A DNA stretch of 46,862 nucleotides from Bacteroidales bacterium UBA1181 (GTDB lineage Bacteria > Bacteroidota > Bacteroidia > Bacteroidales > Paludibacteraceae): positions 1 through 46,862 of the forward strand of contig DBYR01000027.1 in assembly GCA_002310215.1 (NCBI GenBank), read 5' to 3'. How positions within the stretch are numbered: the stretch's first letter is position 1; every line of letters begins with the position of its first letter. Below the pieces are notes generated by a model. The model saw only the letters and a list, made by a program, of their open reading frames with translations. It was not told the DNA's origin and searched no databases. This document shows, one piece after another, positions 33,627 through 41,803 of this stretch. Both the position numbers and the translations under genes were made by a program.

Positions 33627-34829
33627 ATGAAGATATTAGTAATCAACTGTGGTAGCTCATCCATCAAGTACAAATTGTTCAACATGAGCACCAAAGAGGT
33701 GATGGCGCAGGGTGGCGTCGAGAAGATCGGTATCCCTGGCTCATTCCTCAAATACACCAAGAAGAATGGTGAGAAGGCGATCATCGAAAAGGATATGCCA
33801 GACCATTCTGACGGTATCGAATTGATTTTTAAAGTGTTGACTGACCCTACCGAGGGATGTATCAAATCATTGAACGAGGTGGATGCCGTAGGTCACAGAA
33901 TCCTCCACGGAGGTGACAAGTTCACCGAGAGCTGTATCGTCAACAACGTGGTGAAGGAGCAGATCCGCGCTTGCTTCCCATTGGGTCCGTTGCACAACCC
34001 TGCCAACCTGAAAGGTATCATGGCGGTTGAGGCTTTGTTGCCTAACTGTCCGCAGGTAGCTGTCTTCGACACCGCATTCCACCAGTCCATGCCGAAGGAG
34101 TCTTTCCTCTACGCTATTCCATACGAGCTCTACGAGAAGGACAAGGTTCGTCGTTACGGATTCCACGGCACCAGCCACCGCTACGTGTCGAAACGTGCGT
34201 TCGAGGTATTGGGCATGAAGCCTGAGGGTACCAGGATGATCACCTGCCACATCGGTAACGGTAGCTCCGTCACCGCCATCAAGGACGGTAAGTCTTTCGA
34301 CACCTCCATGGGTATGACCCCGTTGGAGGGATTGATGATGGGTACGCGTTCCGGCGACATCGACACGGGTGCGATCACCTACCTGATGGAGACGGAGGGT
34401 TACAATGCGAAGAAGATCTCCGACATCCTGAACAAGCAGAGCGGTATGTTGGGTATCTCTGGCGTCTCTTCCGATATGCGTGAGATCCGCGCCGCCATCG
34501 CGAAGGGTAACGACCGCGCTAAGTTGGCATTGGACATGGTCATCTACCGCATCAAGAAGTATGTGGGCGCCTACATGGCTGCTTTGGGTGGTGTGGACGT
34601 GATCGTCTTCACGGGTGGTATCGGCGAGAACGTCGAGGTAGTCCGTGAGGGTGTTCTCGCTAACATGGAGTTCTTCGGCATCAAGTTGGACAAGGCTGTG
34701 AACGACAGCGTCCATGGCGAAGAGAAAGTCATCAGCGCTAAGGATTCCAAGGTGACGGTGATCGTCGTTCCGACGGACGAGGAGTACACCATCGCTTCCG
34801 ACACATTGGAGTTGGTGGGCAAGAAATAA
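33627..34829 (+). CDS. ackA: Acetate kinase
   Basis: A 400-residue enzyme of the usual length, with the phosphate loop NCGSSSIKYKLF near residue 7 and HRILHGGDKF near 91. Also present are FDTAFHQSMP near 148, YGFHGTSHRYVSK near 178 and VFTGGIGEN near 327. It makes acetate and ATP from acetyl phosphate and ADP. It follows pta on the same strand. A hairpin overlaps its stop codon (34818-34838) and an intrinsic terminator follows. Confidence 0.97.
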   Translation: MKILVINCGSSSIKYKLFNMSTKEVMAQGGVEKIGIPGSFLKYTKKNGEKAIIEKDMPDHSDGIELIFKVLTDPTEGCIKSLNEVDAVGHRILHGGDKFTESCIVNNVVKEQIRACFPLGPLHNPANLKGIMAVEALLPNCPQVAVFDTAFHQSMPKESFLYAIPYELYEKDKVRRYGFHGTSHRYVSKRAFEVLGMKPEGTRMITCHIGNGSSVTAIKDGKSFDTSMGMTPLEGLMMGTRSGDIDTGAITYLMETEGYNAKKISDILNKQSGMLGISGVSSDMREIRAAIAKGNDRAKLALDMVIYRIKKYVGAYMAALGGVDVIVFTGGIGENVEVVREGVLANMEFFGIKLDKAVNDSVHGEEKVISAKDSKVTVIVVPTDEEYTIASDTLELVGKK

Positions 34830-34838
34830 TCTTGCCCT
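34818..34838 (+). promoter_or_regulatory. Hairpin enclosing the ackA stop codon
   Basis: GGGCAAGA (34818-34825) pairs perfectly with TCTTGCCC (34831-34838), leaving the stop codon in a five-base loop. It may protect the message 3' end or pause ribosomes; no T tract follows directly. Confidence 0.5.
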
Positions 34839-34855
34839 TACAATCAATCATACAG

Positions 34856-34897
34856 GAGATCATTGTGGAGATGTTCGCAATGATCTCCTTTGTTTTG
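34856..34897 (+). terminator. Intrinsic terminator of pta-ackA
   Basis: An 11-bp perfect stem (34856-34866 with 34879-34889) and a 12-base loop are followed by TTTGTTTT. Confidence 0.85.
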
Positions 34898-35079
34898 GAT
34901 AAGACATCACTGTTCGACAAGGCGGATTGGGAGGAAACATTCCGACAAATGACAGCCTTTGGATTGTCGTATTCATCAAAAATTCAATGTTAATTTTACT
35001 TAAAAACAACAAATCATGCAATGTTTATCGAAAATATATTTTATTTTTACACAAATTAATCTTTAAATATTGATTCAGC

Positions 35080-35547
35080 ATGAAATTAATTAAAAAGTTC
35101 CTAATCACGGCAGTCGCTGCAATGCCTGTCTTTTTGTGTAGTTGTCCGGGAGGATCGTATACTAATAACGAACCAGAAGACCCTCATGGATATATCGTGA
35201 AAATGGGAAAGGATTATTCAGAAAATGTGATGGCATACATGTGTGCCACGCAAAATGACACTGTATATAGTATAAATGAATACATTTCAAAAATAAAACA
35301 CACCAATAAACTAAATAATGATTACTACCAAATTACTGGGGTTGCGTATAATCAAATTGCATATACTTCTATTCTATTGTCAGACTGGGATGATTCTACG
35401 ATTTATACTTACGAGCCAATTGATAATTATATAATAGATGCAAATCCATTTGAGGAAATATATGCATACTATAGAAACTACACGGTTTCTGATTTGTTAG
35501 AAATAATAAAGAAAGGCGACTTTTCAACTTTTGAAAAAATAAAATAA
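35080..35547 (+). CDS. Small AT-rich lipoprotein next to a C10 peptidase; candidate protease inhibitor
   Basis: A 155-residue protein with a lipoprotein signal (MKLIKKFLITAVAAMPVFLCSC, lipidated Cys probably residue 22). The mature part is Tyr/Asn/Ile-rich and strand-like, ending in a charged helix (TVSDLLEIIKKGDFSTFEKIK). No family is recognised. The gene is visibly richer in A and T than its neighbours, suggesting separate acquisition. It ends 5 bases before the C10 cysteine peptidase gene. In Bacteroides fragilis, C10 peptidases are encoded beside small inhibitor proteins, so an inhibitor or surface partner role is plausible, but that is inference from position only. No strong promoter is visible in the AT-rich 180 bases upstream. 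Confidence 0.65.
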   Translation: MKLIKKFLITAVAAMPVFLCSCPGGSYTNNEPEDPHGYIVKMGKDYSENVMAYMCATQNDTVYSINEYISKIKHTNKLNNDYYQITGVAYNQIAYTSILLSDWDDSTIYTYEPIDNYIIDANPFEEIYAYYRNYTVSDLLEIIKKGDFSTFEKIK

Positions 35548-35552
35548 AAACG

Positions 35553-36944
35553 ATGAAGTGCGATATGAAGTCTATTAAAGTTTGTTTGGCAATCTCCATC
35601 CTTTTCCCTTCGATTTGTTCCGCCTATACTCCGGGAGATCACTTGTTAAATAAAGAAGGGAAAGAATGTCTTTGGGGACAATATAGAAATGGGTATACAA
35701 ATTCAACGGGTGGCTGTCACCCCTCTTACAACTATTTCTGTCCAATGGATTTAGATGATGACGATCAGTGTGGGTTCACCTTGGCGGGTTGCGCTGCGGT
35801 GGCGATGGCACAGATTATGTACAAGTGGGGCTATCCGGAAAAGTCTAAATATAACAGCTACAATTGGGATAGAATTCCACCCGTTTTAACGGACGGTTGT
35901 TCCTACGACTGTCCCCAACTTATTCGTGATTGTGGGACCGCCTGTAACATGCACTACCAAACCTTTGCGGGAATCTATATCACAGGTTCGTGGGCGGTGC
36001 CCTCAAAAGTGGCTGAAGGCTTCTCCGATTTTGACTATAGTGCGCATTTGGTCGATTTGAAGGATTGGCGGTTCGGGTCGGCGTGGGCGGATTTGATACG
36101 CTCGGAGATAGACTGTGGAAGGCCTGTCCTGATGCATGGACAGAAAAATGTCATAGACATCAAAGACAGACACTACTTCGTCATCGATGGCTATTCGAAA
36201 GAGGACAAAGACCAATTTCATGTGAATTGGGGATGGAGAGGGAAAAACAATGGCTATTATGATTTGCAGAGTTGTGGCTACTCGAACGGACAGGATATCA
36301 TCATCGGCATTGCGCCCAAACACACGGGAACGTCCCATCCCCGTATAACTTTCGCCCAAAAGACAGAGGTGTTGACTCCTGATTGCCCAGATGGTATCAA
36401 CGACAAAATCCGCTACGAGGTACATAATGCGGACTCCTACGAATGCCACGTCTTCGACCGTTCCGGAAAGAAAATATGGGCATGTGCTGGGCTTGTGAAA
36501 GATGGCTATGCGGACATGTGGGATTGCTCCTCCAATACGCCCCTCCCTTCAGCGGATTATTGGTATATCGCTGTCTTCAAGAACAACTTCGGAGACAGGG
36601 TGGAGCATGAAGGAAACGTGACCCTACTCCATGTCAAATGTCCACCTGGTTATGACCCCACATCTAATGAGTCCACCCAAGAATCAACCGACCTCTTACA
36701 AATCGCTTCCGATGCAACCAAGCCTGTTATTTCCCCGAATCCAACAAATGGACATACACAAATTACAGCAAATGCGATCATTCACAGAATCGATGTCATG
36801 GACATGGACGGGAGAGTCTTGCTATCCGAATCACCTGTTTCAAAAGATTGCATAATTGACGTAAGCGGTATTATCTATGGCGTTTATATCATTCGTGTGG
36901 TTACGGATGAGGGAGCTTCTGTCGATCGATTAATAGTGAAATAG
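35553..36944 (+). CDS. Secreted C10 (streptopain-type) cysteine peptidase lacking a propeptide, with T9SS-like tail
   Basis: A 463-residue protein with a signal peptide ending near residue 24 (start at 35553, or MKSIKV at 35565). The catalytic domain begins almost at once (LWGQYRNGY at residue 40), where SpeB and the Bacteroidales C10 enzymes carry a propeptide of about 100 residues. The active-site Cys80 lies in LAGCAAVAMAQIMYKWGYP, His207 in DRHYFVIDGY, and the Asn/Trp region is VNWGWRGKNNGYY. The domain is unusually Cys-rich, suggesting disulfides. After about residue 265 come strand-rich modules, then a T9SS type A-like tail (ISPNPTNGHTQI ... GVYIIRVVTDEGASVDRLIVK). It is cotranscribed with the preceding lipoprotein. 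Confidence 0.9.
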   Translation: MKCDMKSIKVCLAISILFPSICSAYTPGDHLLNKEGKECLWGQYRNGYTNSTGGCHPSYNYFCPMDLDDDDQCGFTLAGCAAVAMAQIMYKWGYPEKSKYNSYNWDRIPPVLTDGCSYDCPQLIRDCGTACNMHYQTFAGIYITGSWAVPSKVAEGFSDFDYSAHLVDLKDWRFGSAWADLIRSEIDCGRPVLMHGQKNVIDIKDRHYFVIDGYSKEDKDQFHVNWGWRGKNNGYYDLQSCGYSNGQDIIIGIAPKHTGTSHPRITFAQKTEVLTPDCPDGINDKIRYEVHNADSYECHVFDRSGKKIWACAGLVKDGYADMWDCSSNTPLPSADYWYIAVFKNNFGDRVEHEGNVTLLHVKCPPGYDPTSNESTQESTDLLQIASDATKPVISPNPTNGHTQITANAIIHRIDVMDMDGRVLLSESPVSKDCIIDVSGIIYGVYIIRVVTDEGASVDRLIVK

Positions 36945-37011
36945 TTAAAAACAACTTCTGAATCTACAGAGAGGCACTTTCAGAAATAGGCTCCTTTTAA
37001 CATCCCCCATA

Positions 37012-38157
37012 CTACCTGATCCTTTCATAGCATATCACCGCATTGCTACCTCCGAAGCCCGAAATAAGCTTCAGGAAGCATGATTTCTCCGTAGCGATAA
37101 GACGTTCACAGATGGTCATGGGCTGCACCACACCATATTGCTCGTACCCTAAGGTAGGCAAAATACAACCGTCCGACAAGGCGGATTGGGAAAGGATGCA
37201 TTCCAACAACCCTGCGGCGCCTAACGTATGTCCGTAGTATCCTTTCAGGCTGAAGGTGGGCACCTCGCTCAGTCCTGCCCGACTGATGGCCCAAGACTCC
37301 ATGTCGTCGTTGTAGCGGGTAGCCGTGCCATGCGCACAGATAAAGGCGATATCCTCCTTCTTCACATTCTTCATGGCGAGCGTTGTGGCGTTGTAGAGGC
37401 CCTCTCCCGTGCGGGAAGGACCTGAGATATGGTTTGCGTCGTTTCGGTTGCCGCCGCCTCGCCAGACGAAGCTATCAGCAGGCAGGGAGGTCGAATCCTC
37501 CACCTGCTCAAAGACCATTGTGGCAGCCGCCTCGCCAAGGTTCAGTCCCACCCTCTCCGCATCGAACGGTTTGCACCGCGAAGGGGAGAGCGCCTTGAAC
37601 GATTGGAAGCCGGAGACCACGAACTTGCTCAATATATCTCCGCCCACCACCACGGCATAGCGGTAGCCATGGGCGCGCATCCGGTCGAAGGCTAACAATT
37701 GCGCCGCCACGCCCGATATGCAGGCGTTGCTCACCACCACCACCTCGTTCGGGTTGCCGAAGTAGTCGCCCAGTATCTGCGCCGAGCGCCACAGCTGCGC
37801 CCTATCCGCCTCAAATCCCTCATCATTGTCTAATAGCGACACATTGCCCTTCGTGGTCGAAAGGACAAAGAGCACCTCGGGGCTACAAGGGTCAATACCT
37901 GCCCTCTCGATTGCCCGCTTAGCGGATAGTAGGATGATTTTCTCGAAACGGGTGAGACGCACGGAGGGAGCTAATTCACGCTCCACCAATCCATCGATTT
38001 CAGTCCAATTGAGCAACGAACCGAAGAAGGGTTCCGGCAAATCGAACATCCCCTCGTGGAGCGTTCCCTTCGTCACGCCAGCCTTCACGTTCGCATAATT
38101 CTCTTCCGTCGTATAGCCCAACGAAGAGATAATATTGTTAGATAGCACCTGTATCAT
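37012..38157 (-). CDS. Beta-ketoacyl-ACP synthase (KAS I/II type)
   Basis: A 381-residue condensing enzyme with the Cys-His-His set and Lys: Cys146 in VSNACISG, His276 in CAHGTATRYND, Lys305 and His310 in LKGYYGHTLGAAG. The start at 38157 (MIQVLSNN) avoids a 20-base overlap with the dehydratase gene. It should extend an ACP-bound acyl chain. It is the last gene of a five-gene cassette with no acyl carrier protein, ketoreductase or ligase. Its neighbours (dehydratase, methyltransferase, acyltransferase) recall aryl-polyene/flexirubin loci more than housekeeping fatty-acid synthesis. Confidence 0.9.
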   Translation of the reverse strand: MIQVLSNNIISSLGYTTEENYANVKAGVTKGTLHEGMFDLPEPFFGSLLNWTEIDGLVERELAPSVRLTRFEKIILLSAKRAIERAGIDPCSPEVLFVLSTTKGNVSLLDNDEGFEADRAQLWRSAQILGDYFGNPNEVVVVSNACISGVAAQLLAFDRMRAHGYRYAVVVGGDILSKFVVSGFQSFKALSPSRCKPFDAERVGLNLGEAAATMVFEQVEDSTSLPADSFVWRGGGNRNDANHISGPSRTGEGLYNATTLAMKNVKKEDIAFICAHGTATRYNDDMESWAISRAGLSEVPTFSLKGYYGHTLGAAGLLECILSQSALSDGCILPTLGYEQYGVVQPMTICERLIATEKSCFLKLISGFGGSNAVICYERIR

Positions 38158-38170
38158 GATACTCAATAAT

Positions 38171-38602
38171 TCATTGTTCAGTAGGGACATGGTCCGTCAG
38201 GACGACGCGCATTTCCCCTTGCGCCACAAGCACGCCTTCGGAAAAGACCTTCGCCTCATAGATGGAGACGGAGAAGATAGGTTCGCCCTGCTCCTCCACC
38301 GTCGTCTCTAAGAGGGAACCCACCTTAGGCAAGGAGAGGATGCTCATATTCTTCACCGAAGCGACCACCCCGATACGGATAGGGAGATGGCGGGAGAGAT
38401 AGCCGATATGCGTCGCACAAGTCTGGGCGATATTCTCCATAATGCCTCCTTCGCCCAAGCGACCATCCCGCGCCATCGGATGCTCCGCCGGAACGGTAAA
38501 ATCGGTGCGGCAGAAGTGTTGGTCGCACTCCAAGAGCCTATCGACCAGCAGGAAAGGCGCACGGTGAGGCAAAAAAGCGGAGGCGGTCAGCGGACTATTC
38601 AT
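38171..38602 (-). CDS. Hotdog-fold 3-hydroxyacyl-ACP dehydratase (FabZ/ApeP-like)
   Basis: A 143-residue hotdog protein. FLPHRAPFLLVDRLLE near residue 10 is the FabZ/FabA-type active-site His region, and EGGIMENIAQTCATHIGYL near 52 matches the second conserved helix. The FabZ GHFP motif is not present, so it is closer to ApeP-like dehydratases of aryl-polyene loci. It would dehydrate 3-hydroxyacyl chains to build a polyene or unsaturated acyl group. Its ATG overlaps the methyltransferase stop by 4 bases, and the ketosynthase starts 13 bases after its stop. Confidence 0.82.
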   Translation of the reverse strand: MNSPLTASAFLPHRAPFLLVDRLLECDQHFCRTDFTVPAEHPMARDGRLGEGGIMENIAQTCATHIGYLSRHLPIRIGVVASVKNMSILSLPKVGSLLETTVEEQGEPIFSVSIYEAKVFSEGVLVAQGEMRVVLTDHVPTEQ

Positions 38603-39690
38603 CTCTGAGCGATTTTACAGACGACAAGGCTATGACCCATTCCTAATCCGTCGTGGATAGCCTCCACCTCAAGACCCGCCTCGTTGATGCAACGGATCAT
38701 ATCATTGGAGTAATACATCTTACTGTTGCCGTTCGCCATAGCGGTGAAATAGAGGCTGATCTGCGCGAGGCAGTACGAAGCGGTCTCGAATCGTTGCCTA
38801 TCCCAAAAGGTCTCCATGATGAAGAGGCGGGTGTTGTTGTCCATCGAAGCGGCGGCGCGGCGCAGGATGCTGACCACCTCCGCCTCGCTGAAGCAGTCGA
38901 GGAACTGGCTCATCCATATCGCATCGAAGCCCGTAGGGAAAGGCACACGCTCGTCCAAAAGGTTCGCGCCATGTCCGTGGATCCTATCCGCGCCAGGCAG
39001 GTCCTTCGTCTGGGCACGCATCATCTCCAGTTGCTGCGGAAGGTCCATGATGGTCACCTCGGCCTCCGCGGAGTGCGTGACGCAACGTGTGGCGAAGCGC
39101 CCCGTATTTCCCCCGACATCCAGCAAACGCTTGCGATGTCCGTCGAAGACGATGTTCAGCGCCTCGTCGAACGAGCAGTCCGAATAGTAATGGTCGAAGC
39201 CGAACCAGCTCTTCTGCACCTGTTTAGGCAGTTGGGAGAGACCCTCGTAGATCGTCGGCCACTCGCCGAAGACCTTGAGGCCTTCAGGCTTGCCGTTAAG
39301 GATAGCCTCCTCCAGGCGGAATAATCCCAGATAATTCACATCATGGTTAAAATCCATGTTGACGCGCACCATATCATCGTGCAATAGGAACCAGCCCGCC
39401 TTCGCCAAGCGGAAGCGACCATCCTTCAAGATGATGGTTCCGATCGTCAGGGAAGACTCCAACAGGCATTGCGCACCATATTTGGAGAGATGGGCACACT
39501 CCGCCACCTCCTCCAACGTCAGGCCATCCTTGTTGTCATCCAACAACTGGAGGATGCCGAACTTAACCATAAGGCGGGAAACCTGAAACACGACCGGCCC
39601 TGCGGCGATCTCCTGCGCAAGCCGTTGAGCCTGCAACGCCGAGAAGCGTTCCTTCCCGTAGATTTCCTTTTGAGGGGATTGTAATTCCAT
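38599..39690 (-). CDS. SAM-dependent methyltransferase (O-methyltransferase 2 fold)
   Basis: A 363-residue protein with an N-terminal winged-helix dimerisation domain (about 20-110) and a SAM-binding domain (LLDVGGNTGRFA near residue 190, IMDLPQQLEMM near 215). The start at 39690 (MELQSPQKEI) avoids overlap with the acyltransferase. In classical small-molecule O-methyltransferases the catalytic base sits in an LHDW motif; the equivalent segment here is FLDCFSEAE, with Asp in place of His, so the chemistry may differ or the group methylated may be unusual. It probably modifies the product or head group made by this cassette. It couples to the dehydratase by a 4-base overlap. Confidence 0.85.
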   Translation of the reverse strand: MELQSPQKEIYGKERFSALQAQRLAQEIAAGPVVFQVSRLMVKFGILQLLDDNKDGLTLEEVAECAHLSKYGAQCLLESSLTIGTIILKDGRFRLAKAGWFLLHDDMVRVNMDFNHDVNYLGLFRLEEAILNGKPEGLKVFGEWPTIYEGLSQLPKQVQKSWFGFDHYYSDCSFDEALNIVFDGHRKRLLDVGGNTGRFATRCVTHSAEAEVTIMDLPQQLEMMRAQTKDLPGADRIHGHGANLLDERVPFPTGFDAIWMSQFLDCFSEAEVVSILRRAAASMDNNTRLFIMETFWDRQRFETASYCLAQISLYFTAMANGNSKMYYSNDMIRCINEAGLEVEAIHDGLGMGHSLVVCKIAQR

Positions 39691-39698
39691 ACGCAAAT

Positions 39699-40589
39699 TT
39701 ATGATTTCCAGAATTGATAATAATTGAACCACTGAAGCGGGTATTGCCGGACGATTGCCTCCAACTCCGCCACAAACTGCTTGGCGAGGAATTCCGCCTG
39801 CTCCGTCGAATTCGCGGCCTCAGGGGAAGTGCGCAACAACCTGCTATATCCGTAATATTTCGAATGGCTTATCTTTACGATGAAGAGAGAGACGACCGGC
39901 ACGTTCAGCTGTGCCGCGAGGCGGAAAGTCCCGACAGGGAAGTCGGCCTCACCATCCAAGAAATCCAAGGAGACCTTCTTCTTTCCACCCAGGAAACGGT
40001 CGCACGGGATAGTGACCACCTCCCCCTCCTCCAACGCATTTTTGATGGTGAAGAGGTGCGACATATCCTCCGAGACAGGAATCAAATTAATATTCATCTT
40101 CCCGAAGGCCGAGTCACGTCGGTCCTGAAAGCCGCCACGTTCGCCCCCGAAAATGATGCCATTCATACGTTTCTTTTCCTGACGAATGGAGAGTCCGGCC
40201 ATCTCCAAGTTGCCGAAATGAGCGCTGACGATGATAAAGCCGCTCTCGCCATCCAGGTATTCAGAGACGACATCCTCTCCCTGCATCTCTACCTTGAATT
40301 GGGAGGTGTACCCCGCGAGGATGGCAAACTTATCCAATACGACCTCGCCAAAAAGGAGATGGTTGCGACATGTGGCGACGAAAGCCCTCCATTTGGAATA
40401 GTGGAGATGGTCGTGGAAGTAGGAATAGATGGTGCGATAACCCTTTCTGGCGAAGACCAAGTAGAAAGGAATGACGAGGCACAAGACAGGGTAGAGCCAT
40501 ACGACCCTCACCTTACCAAGAAACATCAGCAGAAAATTTTGGCCAAACCATCCGCCCCCCGTTTTGCCTTTCCAATCCTTATTCTCCAT
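39699..40589 (-). CDS. LpxL/HtrB-like lysophospholipid acyltransferase
   Basis: A 296-residue membrane-associated acyltransferase with one N-terminal hydrophobic segment (about 28-48). The catalytic H-x4-E motif is SAHFGNLEM near residue 122, followed by the substrate-binding region GGERGGFQDRRDSAFGKMN and IPCDRFLGGKKK. It would transfer an acyl chain from ACP or CoA to a lipid or glycolipid, here perhaps attaching the cassette's product to a membrane lipid. It overlaps the upstream DUF4268-like gene by 11 bases and precedes the methyltransferase by 8 bases. Confidence 0.88.
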   Translation of the reverse strand: MENKDWKGKTGGGWFGQNFLLMFLGKVRVVWLYPVLCLVIPFYLVFARKGYRTIYSYFHDHLHYSKWRAFVATCRNHLLFGEVVLDKFAILAGYTSQFKVEMQGEDVVSEYLDGESGFIIVSAHFGNLEMAGLSIRQEKKRMNGIIFGGERGGFQDRRDSAFGKMNINLIPVSEDMSHLFTIKNALEEGEVVTIPCDRFLGGKKKVSLDFLDGEADFPVGTFRLAAQLNVPVVSLFIVKISHSKYYGYSRLLRTSPEAANSTEQAEFLAKQFVAELEAIVRQYPLQWFNYYQFWKS

Positions 40590-41070
40590 CCGTCATGGGA
40601 GCATTATTAGATTCCACACAATCTTGGAGCAACTCGCGCATCTCCTTGAACATACGTTCGCAGTGGCACATCTCGCGGGAGAGGAACGGGTAGAATTCCG
40701 GCCACTGCTCCTGCCTATGGATATCAAGTCCGCCAAGATGCCTATAGATGCGTGACACCAACGTCCCGCACGGCTTCTCGAACTGCTCCTGCCATTCGGC
40801 GTCGGCGAAGAATTGATCCACCACCACCTTATACTTTTTCATCAGTTCGAACATCTCAAGGCGTTTGCTCGTCTTCGGATGATTCAGTTCGAAGATGACG
40901 TAGGCGCCATCGCGGGCGGCATCGAACTTCAGTTCGACCCCTTTGATTTTGGTATTATACAATATCCACTTACGCTTACGATACTTGAAGCGGGGAAGTT
41001 CGGCGCAAAAGGCGTCGAAGCCCGTCCAGAAGTTGCGTTTTAATATTTTGACCTCTTCCCTTGAGTACAT
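40579..41070 (-). CDS. DUF4268-like protein, first gene of the acyl cassette
   Basis: A 163-residue soluble protein. The N-terminal half (WTGFDAFCAELPRFKYRKRKW, GVELKFDAARDGAYVIFELNH) resembles DUF4268, a domain known from Bacteroidetes and found in restriction-related proteins in other settings. The rest is a helical, acidic C-terminus. No enzyme motif is visible. A promoter lies just upstream and it overlaps the acyltransferase gene by 11 bases, so it heads the operon; whether it is functionally linked to the lipid genes is unknown. Confidence 0.7.
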   Translation of the reverse strand: MYSREEVKILKRNFWTGFDAFCAELPRFKYRKRKWILYNTKIKGVELKFDAARDGAYVIFELNHPKTSKRLEMFELMKKYKVVVDQFFADAEWQEQFEKPCGTLVSRIYRHLGGLDIHRQEQWPEFYPFLSREMCHCERMFKEMRELLQDCVESNNAPMTDGE

Positions 41071-41089
41071 GGATAAACAAATTTACACG

Positions 41090-41119
41090 CAAAAATACGA
41101 TTTCCCGCTGAAAAACAAA
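41090..41119 (-). promoter_or_regulatory. Bacteroidetes-type promoter for the DUF4268-acyltransferase-ketosynthase operon
   Basis: On the minus strand TTTG (41119-41116) is followed after 18 bases by a perfect TATTTTTG (41097-41090). The predicted start is near 41084, 14 bases before the ATG at 41070. A second -7-like TAAATTTG lies at 41085-41078. Confidence 0.6.
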
Positions 41120-41178
41120 AAGGCGCACAGGGTTGAATCACCACCCGCACGCCCATATAAAGCGATTATAATATGTTT

Positions 41179-41778
41179 TTACTTGACACTTGAACGGATC
41201 CTGCTGAGCGTCTCCGGCGTGATGCCCAAGTAAGAAGCCACATAAATGGAAGGCACCCTCAGCACCAAATTAGGCTTCTCGTCCATCAGGATTTGGTACC
41301 TTTCCTTGGCGGATTTGAAGATGGTTTGCTGAATCCTTTTCTTTTTCATAAGAAGAACCGTTTCTGTCAGTAGCCTGAAGTAGCGACGGATTTCCGCGTT
41401 TTTATTGCATAACTCTTCGCATTCCAACCGCGGAAACAGATAGAGCGTGGTCGGTTCCAACATTTGGATGAAACGGCGGCTGGGTGATTGCGCGAAGAAA
41501 CTCTCATAGTCGAGGAATCCATCTCCTTCGTGGGCAAGTTGCTCGATAATCTCCTTGTCATGTTGCAGATAGTAGACGCGGACCAATCCTTCCGACACAT
41601 ACCCCCAATATCGGCTTACATCCCCCTCAATCTGCAAATACTCACCTTTATTGAGCCTAATTATGCGTGAATAGGATTTAATCAGCTCCTTGGATTCGTC
41701 GGAGAGGATCAAATCGACATTCCTTCCCAACGCTTTTTCCATGAACCCATAAAAAAATACCTTATCCAGACTCTCCAT
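41179..41778 (-). CDS. Crp/Fnr-type transcriptional regulator
   Basis: A 199-residue protein with an N-terminal cyclic-nucleotide-binding-like beta-roll (LNKGEYLQIEGDVSRYWGYVSEGLVRVYY near residue 43) and a C-terminal winged helix whose recognition part reads YVASYLGITPETLSRIRS (about 179-196). The roll lacks the classical cAMP-contacting Arg-Ser pair, as in many Bacteroidetes members, so the effector is unknown. It is monocistronic. A TTGCA palindrome at its own -33 box suggests autoregulation, and it may control the adjacent lipid cassette or the outer-membrane barrel gene. Confidence 0.9.
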   Translation of the reverse strand: MESLDKVFFYGFMEKALGRNVDLILSDESKELIKSYSRIIRLNKGEYLQIEGDVSRYWGYVSEGLVRVYYLQHDKEIIEQLAHEGDGFLDYESFFAQSPSRRFIQMLEPTTLYLFPRLECEELCNKNAEIRRYFRLLTETVLLMKKKRIQQTIFKSAKERYQILMDEKPNLVLRVPSIYVASYLGITPETLSRIRSSVK

Positions 41779-41803
41779 ATTGCATATATTTTATTTTTAT
41801 TCG

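Noticed and set aside
33867..34847. 326-residue frame opposite ackA
   Set aside because: ackA is complete and unmistakable on the other strand; the antisense frame is His/Val/Asp-rich, has no family features and arises from the biased codon use of ackA.
39714..40610. 298-residue frame opposite the acyltransferase
   Set aside because: The acyltransferase has its catalytic motif and fits operon spacing; the antisense frame has neither.
37012..41070. Complete flexirubin or dialkylresorcinol pathway
   Set aside because: No DarA-type cyclase, KAS III-type DarB, ammonia-lyase, carrier protein or exporter is present; only a partial resemblance can be supported.
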